Positions 11,777 through 22,607 of a stretch of DNA of 64,000 bases are shown piece after piece (position 1 is the stretch's first letter; every line of letters starts with the position of its first letter). The notes under the pieces are model-generated. The model saw nothing but the letters and a program-made list of their open reading frames with translations, was not told the origin of the DNA and did not search any database. Origin of the DNA: Salvia splendens (lineage: Eukaryota > Streptophyta > Magnoliopsida > Lamiales > Lamiaceae); NCBI RefSeq assembly GCF_004379255.2, contig NC_056035.1, forward strand, positions 23,622,502 to 23,686,501, given 5' to 3'. The position numbers and the translations under genes were made by a program.

Positions 11777-13689
11777 GAGGTCAACACCAAGTCTATTTTT
11801 CCATCCCTTATATTATTCAGAATCATGCTTCCTCGAACTAAGTATCGCATAATAAATATCCCAATTAGTAATCATCTTTTGTTCAAGCTGAGAATAAGCA
11901 CCAATAATATAAACATGTAAAATTTCATGGAATTGCAAATAACCACAAATCAATTCATCCATTTTACATCCACAAAAATCAAGCACAAATATTGTTCAAC
12001 GAGAAAGCCATGTCATATTCATGCAAGAAATTCATTAGTTTTACTCGCCACACTATCGACAGATAGTCCAGAGACCATAAGAATGGCATGACTGACTAAT
12101 ATTGCTAATGCTTTTTAACCATAAAATTAAGCACTAGGGATTCATCACTTGTGCGTGAACTCCTCTAAAGAAAGGTCGAACCGGACAAGCACCTCCTCCT
12201 ATAGCACCCTCTAACCATTATTAAAATACAAGTCCTTATAATTTCGCAACAATATTGCTCTGGCAAAGACCAGTCGCGATATTACTGAAAAACTAATTTT
12301 ACGATTTTAATAACCTTTATCTAGAGAAATCTAAACATACAAACTGGTAATGTTCCTCCCGTAAAGACAGGTCGGTCACTACTTCGTACTTAGATCAATT
12401 TTATGGACGCCATATACAAACGTGTTGTAATTATCGCTTCATATTTTCGAGTTGGTGGTTTTAACAGTTTAATTATAACTTATGTAGATTAGGCAGGCAT
12501 CCACATTCAAAGTATAATTAAACATGTATTAGCTATGTATGTAATGCAATAAGTGTAAACATGATTATTTAATTAAGCATCTAATATAGATAGAATTAGA
12601 ATTCTACCTTAACATAAACAAGATCATCTAGACATTAAGTATAATCTTAAATAATCATACATTATTAATTAAAACAACGTATCTTGATTATTAGAACTGC
12701 CTTTTAATATACTTAGGATTTTCTTAGATAGAAAAATCCATCATTATCTTAAAATTAATGTCTAAGTGTATATCATAAAAGATTAGTCAAGTCTTAATTT
12801 AAATGCCCTCTTGGATATATAAATCTGCATTTATCCAATTAAGACTAAATCCATTTAAAACACACCAATTAAAGTCGAGAATTAAAATTCTCATAGCTTT
12901 CATAAAATCACATGACAAGAAGAATTTTATTACATCTTCAATTTATAATGATGTTCTCTAGATGAAATAAAATTCACCTTCATCAAAGATTAAAGACAAA
13001 ATTCAACTTAAATAAATAATTGAGGATTTTAATAGCAAAATTAATGCTCTATGAATTTCTCATACCTTTAAATCAATTTTATGTTATCTAGATGAAACAA
13101 ATTCACCTTCATCAAAATTAAAGACAAAATTTAAATTTTAAACTAGGAATTGGATTCCAATTAAAATCCATCCAATTATTAAATATGTAATTTTCGAAAT
13201 TTTGAGGGTTTAAACAATTAAAAATTTATGTCTTTTCCTTAGGTATATTTCTAGGCAATAATTCCATAACACACCAATTAAAATAAAAACAATTTCAATT
13301 AAACCTTAAAATAAAACATGAAAGCACATTAAGAGAATATTCTTTAAAATTCCATCCGATTATGGAAAAGCCAAAAATTAGATCAATCAAATATTGAATT
13401 TCCTTAAGTTAATTATCATGATATTATCTAGATGGAAAGAATCCATCAAAATCAACTAATTAACAAATTAAATCAATTATTGAACTAATTATTCCAATTG
13501 GCAATTCCTTAAAGAAGGCGCCATAATCTCTTTAAATTAGAATCTTTATTAAACAAATTATTCATTATAATTTACCACAAGTTATATAATTATTCTAGGT
13601 TTATGATTTTAAACCACAATTATAAATTACTTGTGCACTAAGAAACGAATTGAAAACGAAGAAAAAGACGACGCGACCATAACCTAATT
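11777..13689. repeat. AT-rich stretch of TE4 with degenerate direct repeats
   Basis: No gene is visible. Between about 12940 and 13460 a block reading 'tctagatgaaa...attcaccttcatcaaa...ttaaagacaaaat' recurs (12955-13010, 13083-13130, weaker near 13425-13455), spaced by about 128 bp and then more loosely. In the element's own direction this array follows the GC-rich patch, the same order as the 78-bp repeats of TE10. Confidence 0.5.
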
Positions 13690-13934
13690 AGGGTTTGGAC
13701 CGCCACTGGGCCTCGCAGCAGCCGCGGCTGCCATGTCTGGCCTCCGCCGCCTCCCGCGACTGCCGGTGCTGCTCCCACTGCAGCGCCGCCGCAGCTGCTG
13801 ACCGCCGCCCCTGCGTCGCTCCCACTGGAGCACCGCCGCTGTCCAGCAATGAGGACCGCCGCTGGAGCAGCTCCTCGCAATGCCGTCTCTGCCCAGATTG
13901 CATGGCTACTGCTGCTGTCCGAAAACAGCGCGGC
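13690..13934 (-). other. GC-rich patch of TE4, left half
   Basis: A sharp GC-rich island rich in CAG/GCC triplets lies in otherwise AT-rich DNA. It is the left part of a patch split by the TE5 insertion; the other half is at 35475-35830. Overlapping open frames run through it on both strands, as expected from composition alone, so I call no gene. Confidence 0.6.
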
Positions 13935-14230
13935 TATTGAAACTAAAATCGAAATATGTATAAGAGATATGAACTCTCAATATAGAGAGGAAAGACAGAG
14001 AAAGATATTTCGTATTTATCAAATGATGAAAAGATATAGATATGAATGCTATCTAGCTACTTATTTATACTACGCTCAATGAGCTAAGATGTAGCTATGG
14101 TGCACGAGGGTGCATGAGAGTTGATCACACACAATCAGCTCTCTTCTAACTAACAACTAACATGGTTCCTTCTTCTTATTGCTTTGAGCTTTCTTTACTT
14201 CATTATCATTGCACCATCTCACTTTCAATA
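13935..14230 (-). repeat. TE5 3' LTR (296 bp)
   Basis: It pairs with 35172-35474 from TATTGAAACTAAAATCG to CACTTTCAATA. The right copy lacks several bases present here and has others (for example near 14130-14160). Confidence 0.88.
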
Positions 14231-14238
14231 CCCCCTTC
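14231..14238 (-). promoter_or_regulatory. TE5 polypurine tract
   Basis: The minus strand reads GAAGGGGG directly against the 3' LTR, the primer for plus-strand synthesis. Confidence 0.75.
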
Positions 14239-14325
14239 AAGATGGACAATATAGACTCTTGAAGTTCATCTTGTCTAACACACCTTGAAATGCTGCAGCT
14301 CCTAAAGGTTTGGTAAATATATCAG

Positions 14326-15222
14326 TCAACTGCAAAGTGTTTCGAATATGCATGAGTGACAATCAATCTCAATATGTTTAGTATGTTCATGAAACACCTG
14401 ATTGGAGCAAATGTGAACCGCAGCCTGGTTATCACAATACAAAGGAACAACTCTTTCTCTCTTCAATCCAAAATCTGTGAGAAGAGCTGATGCCCATACA
14501 ACTTCACAACTTGCTTGAGCCATAGCCCTATATTCGCCCTTTGCTGAAGAACTTGATATTGTATGTTGTTTCTTAGCTCTCCATGATATCAAAGATGTGC
14601 CTAAAAACAAGCAATAGCCTGTCATTGATCTTCAGGTGTCCAGGCAGGCAGCCCAATCAGCATATGAGAATATGCTTAAAGAGGATTTTGCTTCTCTGGA
14701 GTAGAATAGTCCATGTCCAGGTGTTCCTTTTATGTATCTCAATATCTTCTCAGCTGCCTACCAATGTTCCTCACAAGGTTTAGAGACATATTGACTAAGC
14801 TTGTGCACAACAAAGGTTATATCTGGCCTTGTGATGCACAAGTATAGAAGTCTCCTAATCAATCTTCTATATTTTAAAGGCTCTTTCATTATTTCTTTTG
14901 CCTCTTATCCCAATTGTTTTGTGAGATCCATAGGGACTGTAGAAGGTTTGCAACCTATCAAACCAGCATCTCTCAATAAATTCATGGCATATTTCCTTAG
15001 AGATACAAGTATGCCATCTTTACTTCTAGCAATTTCCAAGCCTAGAAAATATTTAGGTATGCCTAGATCCTTGAAGTTGAAATGTTGAGCTAGAAAATCC
15101 TTGAAGCTTTCAATCTTCTTTTTGTCACTTGTGGCAACCAAAATATCATCCACATAGACTACTATACCAAAGAACCATGAACTATCCCATTTATAGAAGA
15201 ATGAATGGCCTGAGACTGACTG
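14326..15222 (-). pseudogene. TE5 reverse transcriptase C-terminal part and RNase H
   Basis: On the minus strand the region just after 15223 carries the catalytic YVDD box (VVYVDDILVATSD), then KDLGIPKYFLGLEIARSKDG (14905-15153). Further on is the RNase H part with [35 protein letters not shown] and [12 protein letters not shown] (14326-14625). Stops and frameshifts split it. The proteins would copy element RNA into DNA and remove the RNA strand. The segment between the two open stretches is still recognisable but broken. Confidence 0.8.
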
Positions 15223-17526
15223 TTAAAGCCCAAATCCACTCAAAACTTTTGATAATTTCAGATACCATTGTCTAGAAGCTTGCTTAAGGCCATATAATGA
15301 CTTTTTAATCAATTTAGCCACAAGAGAGAATGTATCTAAGAAGTCTATACCCTCTAGTTGTGTATATCCTTTAGCAACTAGCCTTGCTTTATATCTTTCT
15401 ACTGCTCCATCTGCATGAAACTTCACTTTGAACACCCATTTACAATCAAGAGGCTCTTTCCCAGGTGGAAGAGTTGTGATATACCAAGTATCTGTCTTTT
15501 TTAGAGCAGCTAACTCATCTTGAATAGCCATATGCCATTCTGGTATTGGAGCTGCCTGAGAATAATTGGCCAGCTTAAAAACTGCAGTCATCAGAATGAC
15601 ATATCGAAGATATGTTGGGGATAGTTTGGATAGAGTGAAGTAAGAGGATATTGGATAGGGAGTAGTTGAAGAAACTGAGTTACATAAGTAATCAGTTAGA
15701 TGAGTTAGTGTTTTTATTTGTCTGCCAGTTCTGGTAGTGTTGAGTGGAGGAGGCTGGTCATGTGTATTTTGTGCGGCAGAAATGTCATTATTTTGTGCGG
15801 CAGAAAGATTATTGTTTGGTGAGGTTGAGTGTGGAGATTCTGGAAAATTTGATGGGATGAGGTGGGAATATAAAAAGATTCTTTCATGATAGACAACATT
15901 GCGAGTGATTATTTCTTGCATAGTATCAATATCAAGAAGCGTATACCCTTTATACCCAGATGGATAACCTAAGAATAAACATTTAGATGCTCTTGGTGAA
16001 AATTTGTCTCTGCCTCTTTGAAGAGTTGAGGCATAACATAGGCAACCAAAAAGTTTCAAGTGAGAATATGAAGGTTCTTTATTGTATAAGATATTGAAAG
16101 GAGTGGTGTTATGCGGTAGCACAAATGATGGGGTTCTGTTTATAAGGTATGCTGCAGTGAGAATACAATCTCCCCATAAAATGGTAGGTAAGTGAGACTG
16201 AAAAAGAAGGCTTCTAGCAATATTTAGAAGGTGTTGGTGTTTTCTCTCCACTCTAGCATTTTGTTGTGGAGTTTCAACACAAGAATGTTGGTGAATGGTT
16301 CTAAATGAAGTGTATATAGAGGGTATAATGAACTCTGGGGCATTATCAGTTCGAATCATCTTTATTTTCTTGGCAAACTGTGTATGAACAGTATTGAAAA
16401 ACTGAGTAAGGATATCCTTGACATCAGATTTGTGTTTCATGAGAAAAGTCCAAACAAATCTAGAAGCATCATCAACAATAGTGAGGAAATAGTTAAACCC
16501 CTGTGTAGTGCAAGGATTAAAGGGACCCCAAACATCACAATGTATCAAATGAAAAGGATGATCTGCTATAGATTTTGATGGAGTAAAACTGAGGTGTTTT
16601 TGTTTGGCCATGGGACAGATATCACAAATAGAAAGGCATTTATTTGGCAAATGTAGAACATCATAAATACGTTTGAGTTTATTTATGGAAGGATGGCCTA
16701 GTCTCATGTGCCATGTATCAACATAGACTATACGTTTGAGTTTATTTATGGAAGGATGGCCTAGTCTCATGTGCCATGTATCAACATAGACTATTGCATT
16801 AACAGCTGAAACAGTAGCTGAAGGAAAAGGTGTAATACCAGAATCAACAATGAGAGTGTAAAGATTTCCATTATGTGTACCCTTCCCAATCAAAGTCACA
16901 TGTGAAGTTTCCTGGATTGTGAATGAATCACGAGTAAAATTCACGAAACAAGGTAAAGAAGCTGTTAGAGAGCTGACTGAGATAAGATTGAATGTGAAGG
17001 AAGGCACACAAAGAGCAGAGGAAAGAGTGATTGGAGATGTGAGGTGAATAGTGTCTATGTGTGTCACTGTTGTTGTTCCACCATTAGGCAAATTCACAAA
17101 GGTATCATTCACTGGTGAAGAGGAATCAAACAAGGATAAATTGCAACAAACATGGTGTGTAGCAGCACCAGTTTCAATCAACCAAGAATGAGGAGAAGCA
17201 ATATTAGCTACAAAAGGAGTAAAGGAAATTGTACCAGCAAATTGAGGTGGTTGTGGAGGTGAAATTTGAGATGATGAGGTGGACGAATGTATGAGTGCGG
17301 CAGAGATGTTGTCTGGTGGAGCTGAAATAGGTTGGGAAAAGGAGGATACGCCAAGCTGTGACTGCAGAAGAGCCATGAGTTGCTGACATTGCTCCATAGT
17401 TGAGTGCAAAGAACCTGCTGCAACAGTTGAATTTTCAGCAGTGTTAGTAGAATGTTTATCACTATAATCAGCAATGTTATCCTCCACCAAATTCACTGAT
17501 TTATTCGGCATTGAGTCCTTAAACAT
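15223..17526 (-). pseudogene. TE5 protease, integrase and N-terminal reverse transcriptase
   Basis: One 767-codon minus-strand frame. Order: gag tail, protease site IETGAATHHVCCNLS (the usual D is E, with an extra A), GAG-pre-integrase zinc region (HMRLGHPS...CDICPMAKQ, duplicated), and integrase core with LIHCDVWGPF, IRTDNAPEF and PQQNARVERKH as the D, D and E sites. The N-terminal RT follows (CKWVFKVKFHADGAVERYKA). RT then jumps from LVAKL to KKSLYGLKQ. Against TE6 this removes about 62 codons in frame, including motif A (LDINNAFLYG). The frame is long but the protein could not reverse-transcribe. Confidence 0.88.
16668..16793 (-). repeat. 63-bp exact tandem duplication inside TE5 integrase
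   Basis: Bases 16668-16730 and 16731-16793 are identical. The repeat adds 21 codons in frame and doubles the HMRLGHPS segment that carries the first zinc-binding histidines of the pre-integrase domain. Confidence 0.95.
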
Positions 17527-17580
17527 AGGTTTTCCTCTGCTACGTCCAAAGCTTGGTGGAAAACCATGTAGAACAAAGCA

Positions 17581-18301
17581 TCAATCAATAGTGTGGTTGT
17601 TTTTACCACAATGAGTGCATAACCTTCCTATGCCATAAGAAGATGAAGCAGCATTTGCAGCAAATAGTTGTTCACTTGAAGAATGAGAAGAAGAACCATA
17701 GTTATGATCTATATTCCTTTGTTTTTCCTCCTGCACAACCATAGAAAAGACCTTCGACAATGATGGTAAAGGCACCATAGATAGAATGGTAGATCGGATC
17801 TGAAAGAATGAAGGACTGAGTCCAATGAGGAATTGCATCGTGCAATCATCCTCTTGAGAGGCTTGCCATCACCGTGCACTGTTGCATCGACAAGTAGAAC
17901 AAGTACACCATGCGATTAGTTAAAAATGTTTGAACTCATCCCAAACGATCCTCAAATTAGTGAAATAGGAGTTTACATCATTCTGACCTTGAGTGAGATT
18001 CATGATCTGTTGTCGAAGTTGATAAGAACGCGCCGAATCAGATTGTGAGAAACGATCGCGTAGATCCAACCAGATTTCATAAGCATTCTCCAGATACATT
18101 ATGCTTGAGCAAATCTGAGGTGAAATTGAATTTCTGAGCCACGAAACGACCATGATCCATGCTGTTACATATAATCCACGCCGGAAGAAGGAGATGATCG
18201 TCATGCGGTCGAAGTAGAGCGCCATTAACAAAAGGCAGTTTATAATTAGCTAAAAGAGCTGTAGTTACCGATCTGCTCCAGTTGATGTAGTTTGAGCCAG
18301 T
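17581..18301 (-). pseudogene. TE5 gag, main part
   Basis: On the minus strand the region starting at the TE6 boundary reads LTGSNYINWSRS, then LRNSISPQICSSIMYLENAY and LRDRFSQSDSARSYQLRQQI (17920-18231). Next come MQFLIGLSPSFFQIRSTIL and a zinc-knuckle half CTHCGKNNHTID (17581-17838), stopping before the expected last C. This is the copia gag (UBN2-type) order. Its N-terminal codons are at 34998-35124 on the far side of TE6. Confidence 0.82.
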
Positions 18302-18306
18302 CAGGA

Positions 18307-18628
18307 TGTAGAAAGCAATAAATCAAAACGCATTGAAAGATATTGAGAGAAAATGATCTATTATTGATCACACACAAATCATGAAATTACAAAAGAGAAG
18401 GGAAGCTATATATATAGCAACCGGAAAGCTGAACTAAGCTAACAAAACAAACAAGAACTAACTTAGTAATCCAAGTTGAACCCTAAACTCATTGCTGACT
18501 AGGATCCAGCTGGCCAACGGTCATGTGAAGATATTTTTCCACATCTCATCTTCATAATCTTGTACATCAGCCTCTTATCCACGTATATCGCCATCTCACT
18601 CATGCATGCAACGTTGCCATCTTCAACA
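18307..18628 (-). repeat. TE6 3' LTR (322 bp)
   Basis: It matches 34679-34992 closely, with small indels. A TATATATAG box is present near 18410-18418 in both orientations. A PPT-like GACGGGGCA (minus, 18629-18637) lies beside it. Confidence 0.92.
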
Positions 18629-18635
18629 TGCCCCG

Positions 18636-20597
18636 TCAAGATGGACTATACAAGCTATTGAAGTTCATCTTGTCCAATATAGCTTGAAAGGCTGAGTCTC
18701 CCAATGGTTTAGTGAATATATCATCAATTTGATGATTGTTTCTAATATGAAGGGGTTTGATAATACCTTCTTGATACTTCTCTCTGTTTGTATGACAATC
18801 AATCTCAATGTGTTTTGTTCTCTCGTGAAAAACAGGATTTGAGCATATATAAATGGCGGATTGATTGTCACAATACAAAGGAACTGTTTTCTCTGTCTTC
18901 ACGCTAAAGTCTTCAAGTAATGCCTTTGCCCACACAACTTCACATGTTGCTTGAGCCATGGCTCGGTATTCTGCTTCAGCAAAGGATCTTGAGATAGTGT
19001 TTTGTTTCTTGGCTTTCCATGAACTCAAAGAATTTCCAAGGAACAAGCAATAGCCTGTCATGGATTTCTTAGTGTCAGGGCAAGCTGCCCAATCTGCATC
19101 AGAAAAGATGCTCAGAGTGGGCTTGCTGCTACTGGAAAAGAAAAGCCCATGTCCAGGAGTGCTCTTCAAATATCTTAGGATCTTTTCAGCTGCATTCCAG
19201 TGCTCAGTGCAAGGTTTTGAAACATATTGGCTCAACTTATGCACAACATAAGTGATATCTAGCCTCGTGATGCAAAAATATAACAACCTTCCAATTAATC
19301 TTCTATATTTTGATGGATCTTCCAATGGAGAACCAGAGTCCAATTGTAATTTCTTCAAGGGGTCCATGGGAATCACTGAAGGTTTACATCCCAGAAGACC
19401 TGCATCATTCACTAGATCCATAGCATACTTCCTTTGTGATATTTGAATTCCCTTCTTGTTTCTGGCAATCTCAATGCCTAAGAAATATTTTGGTACTCCC
19501 AAGTCTTTGAACTTGAAGTGTTGAGACAGAAAAGCTTTGAAGTTCTCAGTCAATTGTGGATCTGTGGTTGCTACTAAGGTATCATCCACATAAACCACAA
19601 TACTAAAGAAACCTATTGTATCTGATTTGTAGAAAAAGGAATGATCAGATGCTGATTGCTGAAGTCCAAAGCCTTTCAAAACTTCTGATAATTTGAGGTA
19701 CCACTGTCTAGAAGCCTGCTTTAAAGCATATAGTGATTTCTTTAATTTGCAGACCAGTGTTGACTCAGGAGTGGCCCCCTCAATAGTGAGTCTGTCCACT
19801 TCCAGACCCGTTGGTATAGTCATGTAAATGTCTTCTTCTAGATCTCCATAAAGAAAGGCATTGTTGATATCTAAATGAGTTAGAGACCAGCCATTAATGG
19901 CTGCAAGAGCCAACATCATTTTCAGAGTTGTGAGTTTGGCAACAGGTGAAAAAGTGTCTAGGAAATCAACTCCTTCAAGTTGTGTGAACCCCTTGGCTAC
20001 AAGCCTAGCTTTGTATCTTTCAATTGTTGCATCAGCATGATACTTCACTTTGTATAGCCACTTACAATCAATTGGAATCTTCCCTGGTGGTAGTACAGTG
20101 ATGAACCATGTATCAATTCTAATAAAGGTTGATAACTCTTCTTGCATAGCCAACTGCCACTCTTTTATTTGTGAGGCTTGTTTGTAAATGTGGGGTTCAT
20201 ATATGGCTGACATGAGGATGATGTACTTCAGATAATATGGAGTGAGTTTGGATAAGCTGAAGTGAGCAGATATAAGATAAAGAGAAGATGATGCAACAGA
20301 GTTGCTAACAAAGTCAGTTAGATGGGCTGGTGTTTTGGTGTGTCTGCCACTTCTTGTGGTGGTAGATTCAGAAGAGGAAGAGGATAAATTACGTGATGAT
20401 GTATGTGAGGAGGTGTCAAGGGTGGTGGCTGGTTGTGAGGTGGAGGGCTTTACAGAAGATGAAGGAAAAAAGGAAGAGGGAAGATGAACCAAAGGAAAGA
20501 TGTCTTCATGGAAACCTACATGTCTTGTAATGATTTCTTTCATGGTGTCCAAATCTAGGAGTTTCTGTATCCAGAAGGATACCCCAGAAAAATACAT
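18636..20597 (-). pseudogene. TE6 reverse transcriptase and RNase H
   Basis: A 653-codon minus-strand frame. After a low-complexity S/T-rich linker the RT begins at about CKWLYKVKYHADATIERYKA, with motif A LDINNAFLYGDLEEDIYM, KKSLYALKQASRQWYLK, catalytic YVDDTLVATTD and KDLGVPKYFLGIEIARNKKG. RNase H follows with [39 protein letters not shown] and CDNQSAIYICSN, ending ILDKMNFNSLYSPS. All RT and RNase H motifs are intact. The first codons come from a frameshift near 20570: the upstream frame carries the usual integrase-end '[11 protein letters not shown]'-type segment. The likely start Met is therefore not the real start. Confidence 0.88.
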
Positions 20598-21907
20598 TTA
20601 GATGCCCGGGGTGAGAATTTATCTCTACTTCTATGCAAAGTGGAAGCATAACAGAGCCAACCTATGACTCTCAAGTGATTATAAGAAGGAGGGTTCTGAA
20701 AGAGTATATGAAAAGGAGTTTGGTTATCAGGTAAGACAAATGAAGGGGTTCTGTTTATGAGATATGAAGCATTTAGAATGCAATCCCCCTAGAAATGGAT
20801 GGGTAAATGTGACTGGAAAAGCAAACTCCTAGCCACATTGAGAAGATGTTTATGTTTTCTCTCAACTCGATCATTTTGCTGAGGAGTTTCAACACAAGAG
20901 TGTTGTACAATAGTTCCAAAGGCTGTATAGAGAGAGGGGATACTGAATTCAGGAGCATTGTCAAATCTAATGGCTTTTATTTTTCTGGAAAATTGAGTGA
21001 GAATCGTATTGAAGAACTGATTTAGGATGGTATTCACATCAGATTTTGTCTGCATCAGAAATGTCCAGACACATCTTGAGCAATCATCAACAATGGTGAG
21101 AAAGTATTTATATCCTTGATGTGTGCTTGGGGAAAAAGGACCCCAAACATCACAATGAATGAGATCAAAAGGACACTTAGCAACATTCACAGAAGATTGG
21201 AAAGGTAAATGTTGTTGTTTTACAAGAGGACAAATATCACACAATGAATGGCTTTTATTGGAGAAAGAAAGAGTTCCTGACATAACTTTTAATATGCTGT
21301 AGGATAAGTGTCCTAATCTTTTATGCCAGACATCAATGCTAATGACAGAGTTGACATTTAAAGGAAGAGAATGAGCAGAATGACCTTGAGTAACTTCTTG
21401 CTCAGAATTCACATCTAGTGTGTATAGGTTTCCCAATCTTCTACCCTTCCCAATCACAATTGCCTGAGAAGCTTCCTGTATTTCAATTGAATCACGAGTA
21501 AAAATCACATTACAAGACATGGAGCTGGTAAACCAACTCACAGAAATTAGATTGAAGGCAAAAGAAGGAACATGTAAAACTGAATGAAGAGTAATAGATG
21601 GTGTGAGAGAGACGGTTCCAATATGAGTTATAGAAGTTGTGTTGCTATTTGGCAATTTGACAGAGGCATTTTTGACAGGAGATGAAGAGCAGAAAAGAGA
21701 TAAGTTGCAACATACATGATGAGTTGCTCCTATATCTAGAAGCCAAACAGATGATGGCATAGATACATTTGCAATGAGAGAATGATATAAAGAAGTACTT
21801 GTGAAAGGATGAGATTGTGTAGGTGTAGGTGAAGAGATATTTTGTGCGGCTGAAGTGGCAAGTGAAAGGGAACCAGTAGCAAGTTGGCTCTGCAACAGAG
21901 TTATCAA
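20598..21907 (-). pseudogene. TE6 protease and integrase
   Basis: The minus-strand frame 20789-21907 carries the protease site LLDIGATHHVCCNLS, where the usual DTG is DIG, then the pre-integrase zinc region (HKRLGHLSYS...CDICPLVKQ). The integrase core follows with LIHCDVWGPF, IRFDNAPEF and PQQNDRVERKH, giving the D, D and E sites. The frame stops at 20789; bases 20598-20788 continue the integrase C-terminus in other frames. Protease loss would block particle maturation. Confidence 0.85.
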
Positions 21908-21916
21908 CTGTTGACA

Positions 21917-22602
21917 CTAATCAAAAGTAGACTCTGGAATGTTGTCATCAACAAAAATTGACAGACTTAGAAGAATTGTAATCCTTTGAACTCTGATTCG
22001 GTTTGAATTTCCCTTAGCCAAAGCTAGGTGGAAAACCATGAAGAGTGTAGCATCTATCAATCGTGTGGTTTGTCTTCTGTTGAAATAAGGTGAAGTAACA
22101 TTAGCTGGGTATGGATGTTCACTCACAGCTGGTGGCATAGGTGAGTATTTAGGAGATTCACTATATCCTCCAATAGTACGCTGCCTTTCCTCTTGTAAAA
22201 CCAAAGAGAAAGCCTTGAACAAAGTAGGCAAAGGCACCATTAACAGAATGTGAGAACGAATCTGAGAGTAAGATGCATTCAAGCCAATTAGAAGCTGCAT
22301 AACACACTCTTCTTCCTGATGTTTATGCCATTTTGATGCTCTTTGACATCTACAATTTGTACAAATACACCAGGAGATCGGTTGAGTATGCTTGTACTCA
22401 TACCAAACTATATGAAGATTAGTGAAGTAGTTGCTGACATCTTCATCTCCTTGAGTCAGAGACATGATTTTCTGCTTGAGCTGATATATGCGAGCATAGT
22501 CGCATTGTGAGAATCGATCTCGCAGATCTGACCAGATTTCCTTTGCATAATCTAGATACATAATGCTAGAACAAATATTAGGTGACAGTGAGTTCCTAAT
22601 CC
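21917..22602 (-). pseudogene. TE6 gag, C-terminal part
   Basis: The minus-strand frame reads WIRNSLSPNICSSIMYLDYA, RDRFSQCDYARIYQLKQKI and LLIGLNASYSQIRSHILLM, the copia gag order seen in TE5. The zinc-knuckle region is damaged: a frameshift precedes its NHTIDRC part and the first Cys pair is missing. The first codons of this frame come from the TE7 LTR; true gag coding begins at 22602. Confidence 0.82.
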
Positions 22603-22607
22603 AGGAA

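Noticed and set aside
13638..13940. GC-rich frames in the TE4 patch
   Set aside because: Same composition effect on both strands; no start context, motif or conservation that I can see.
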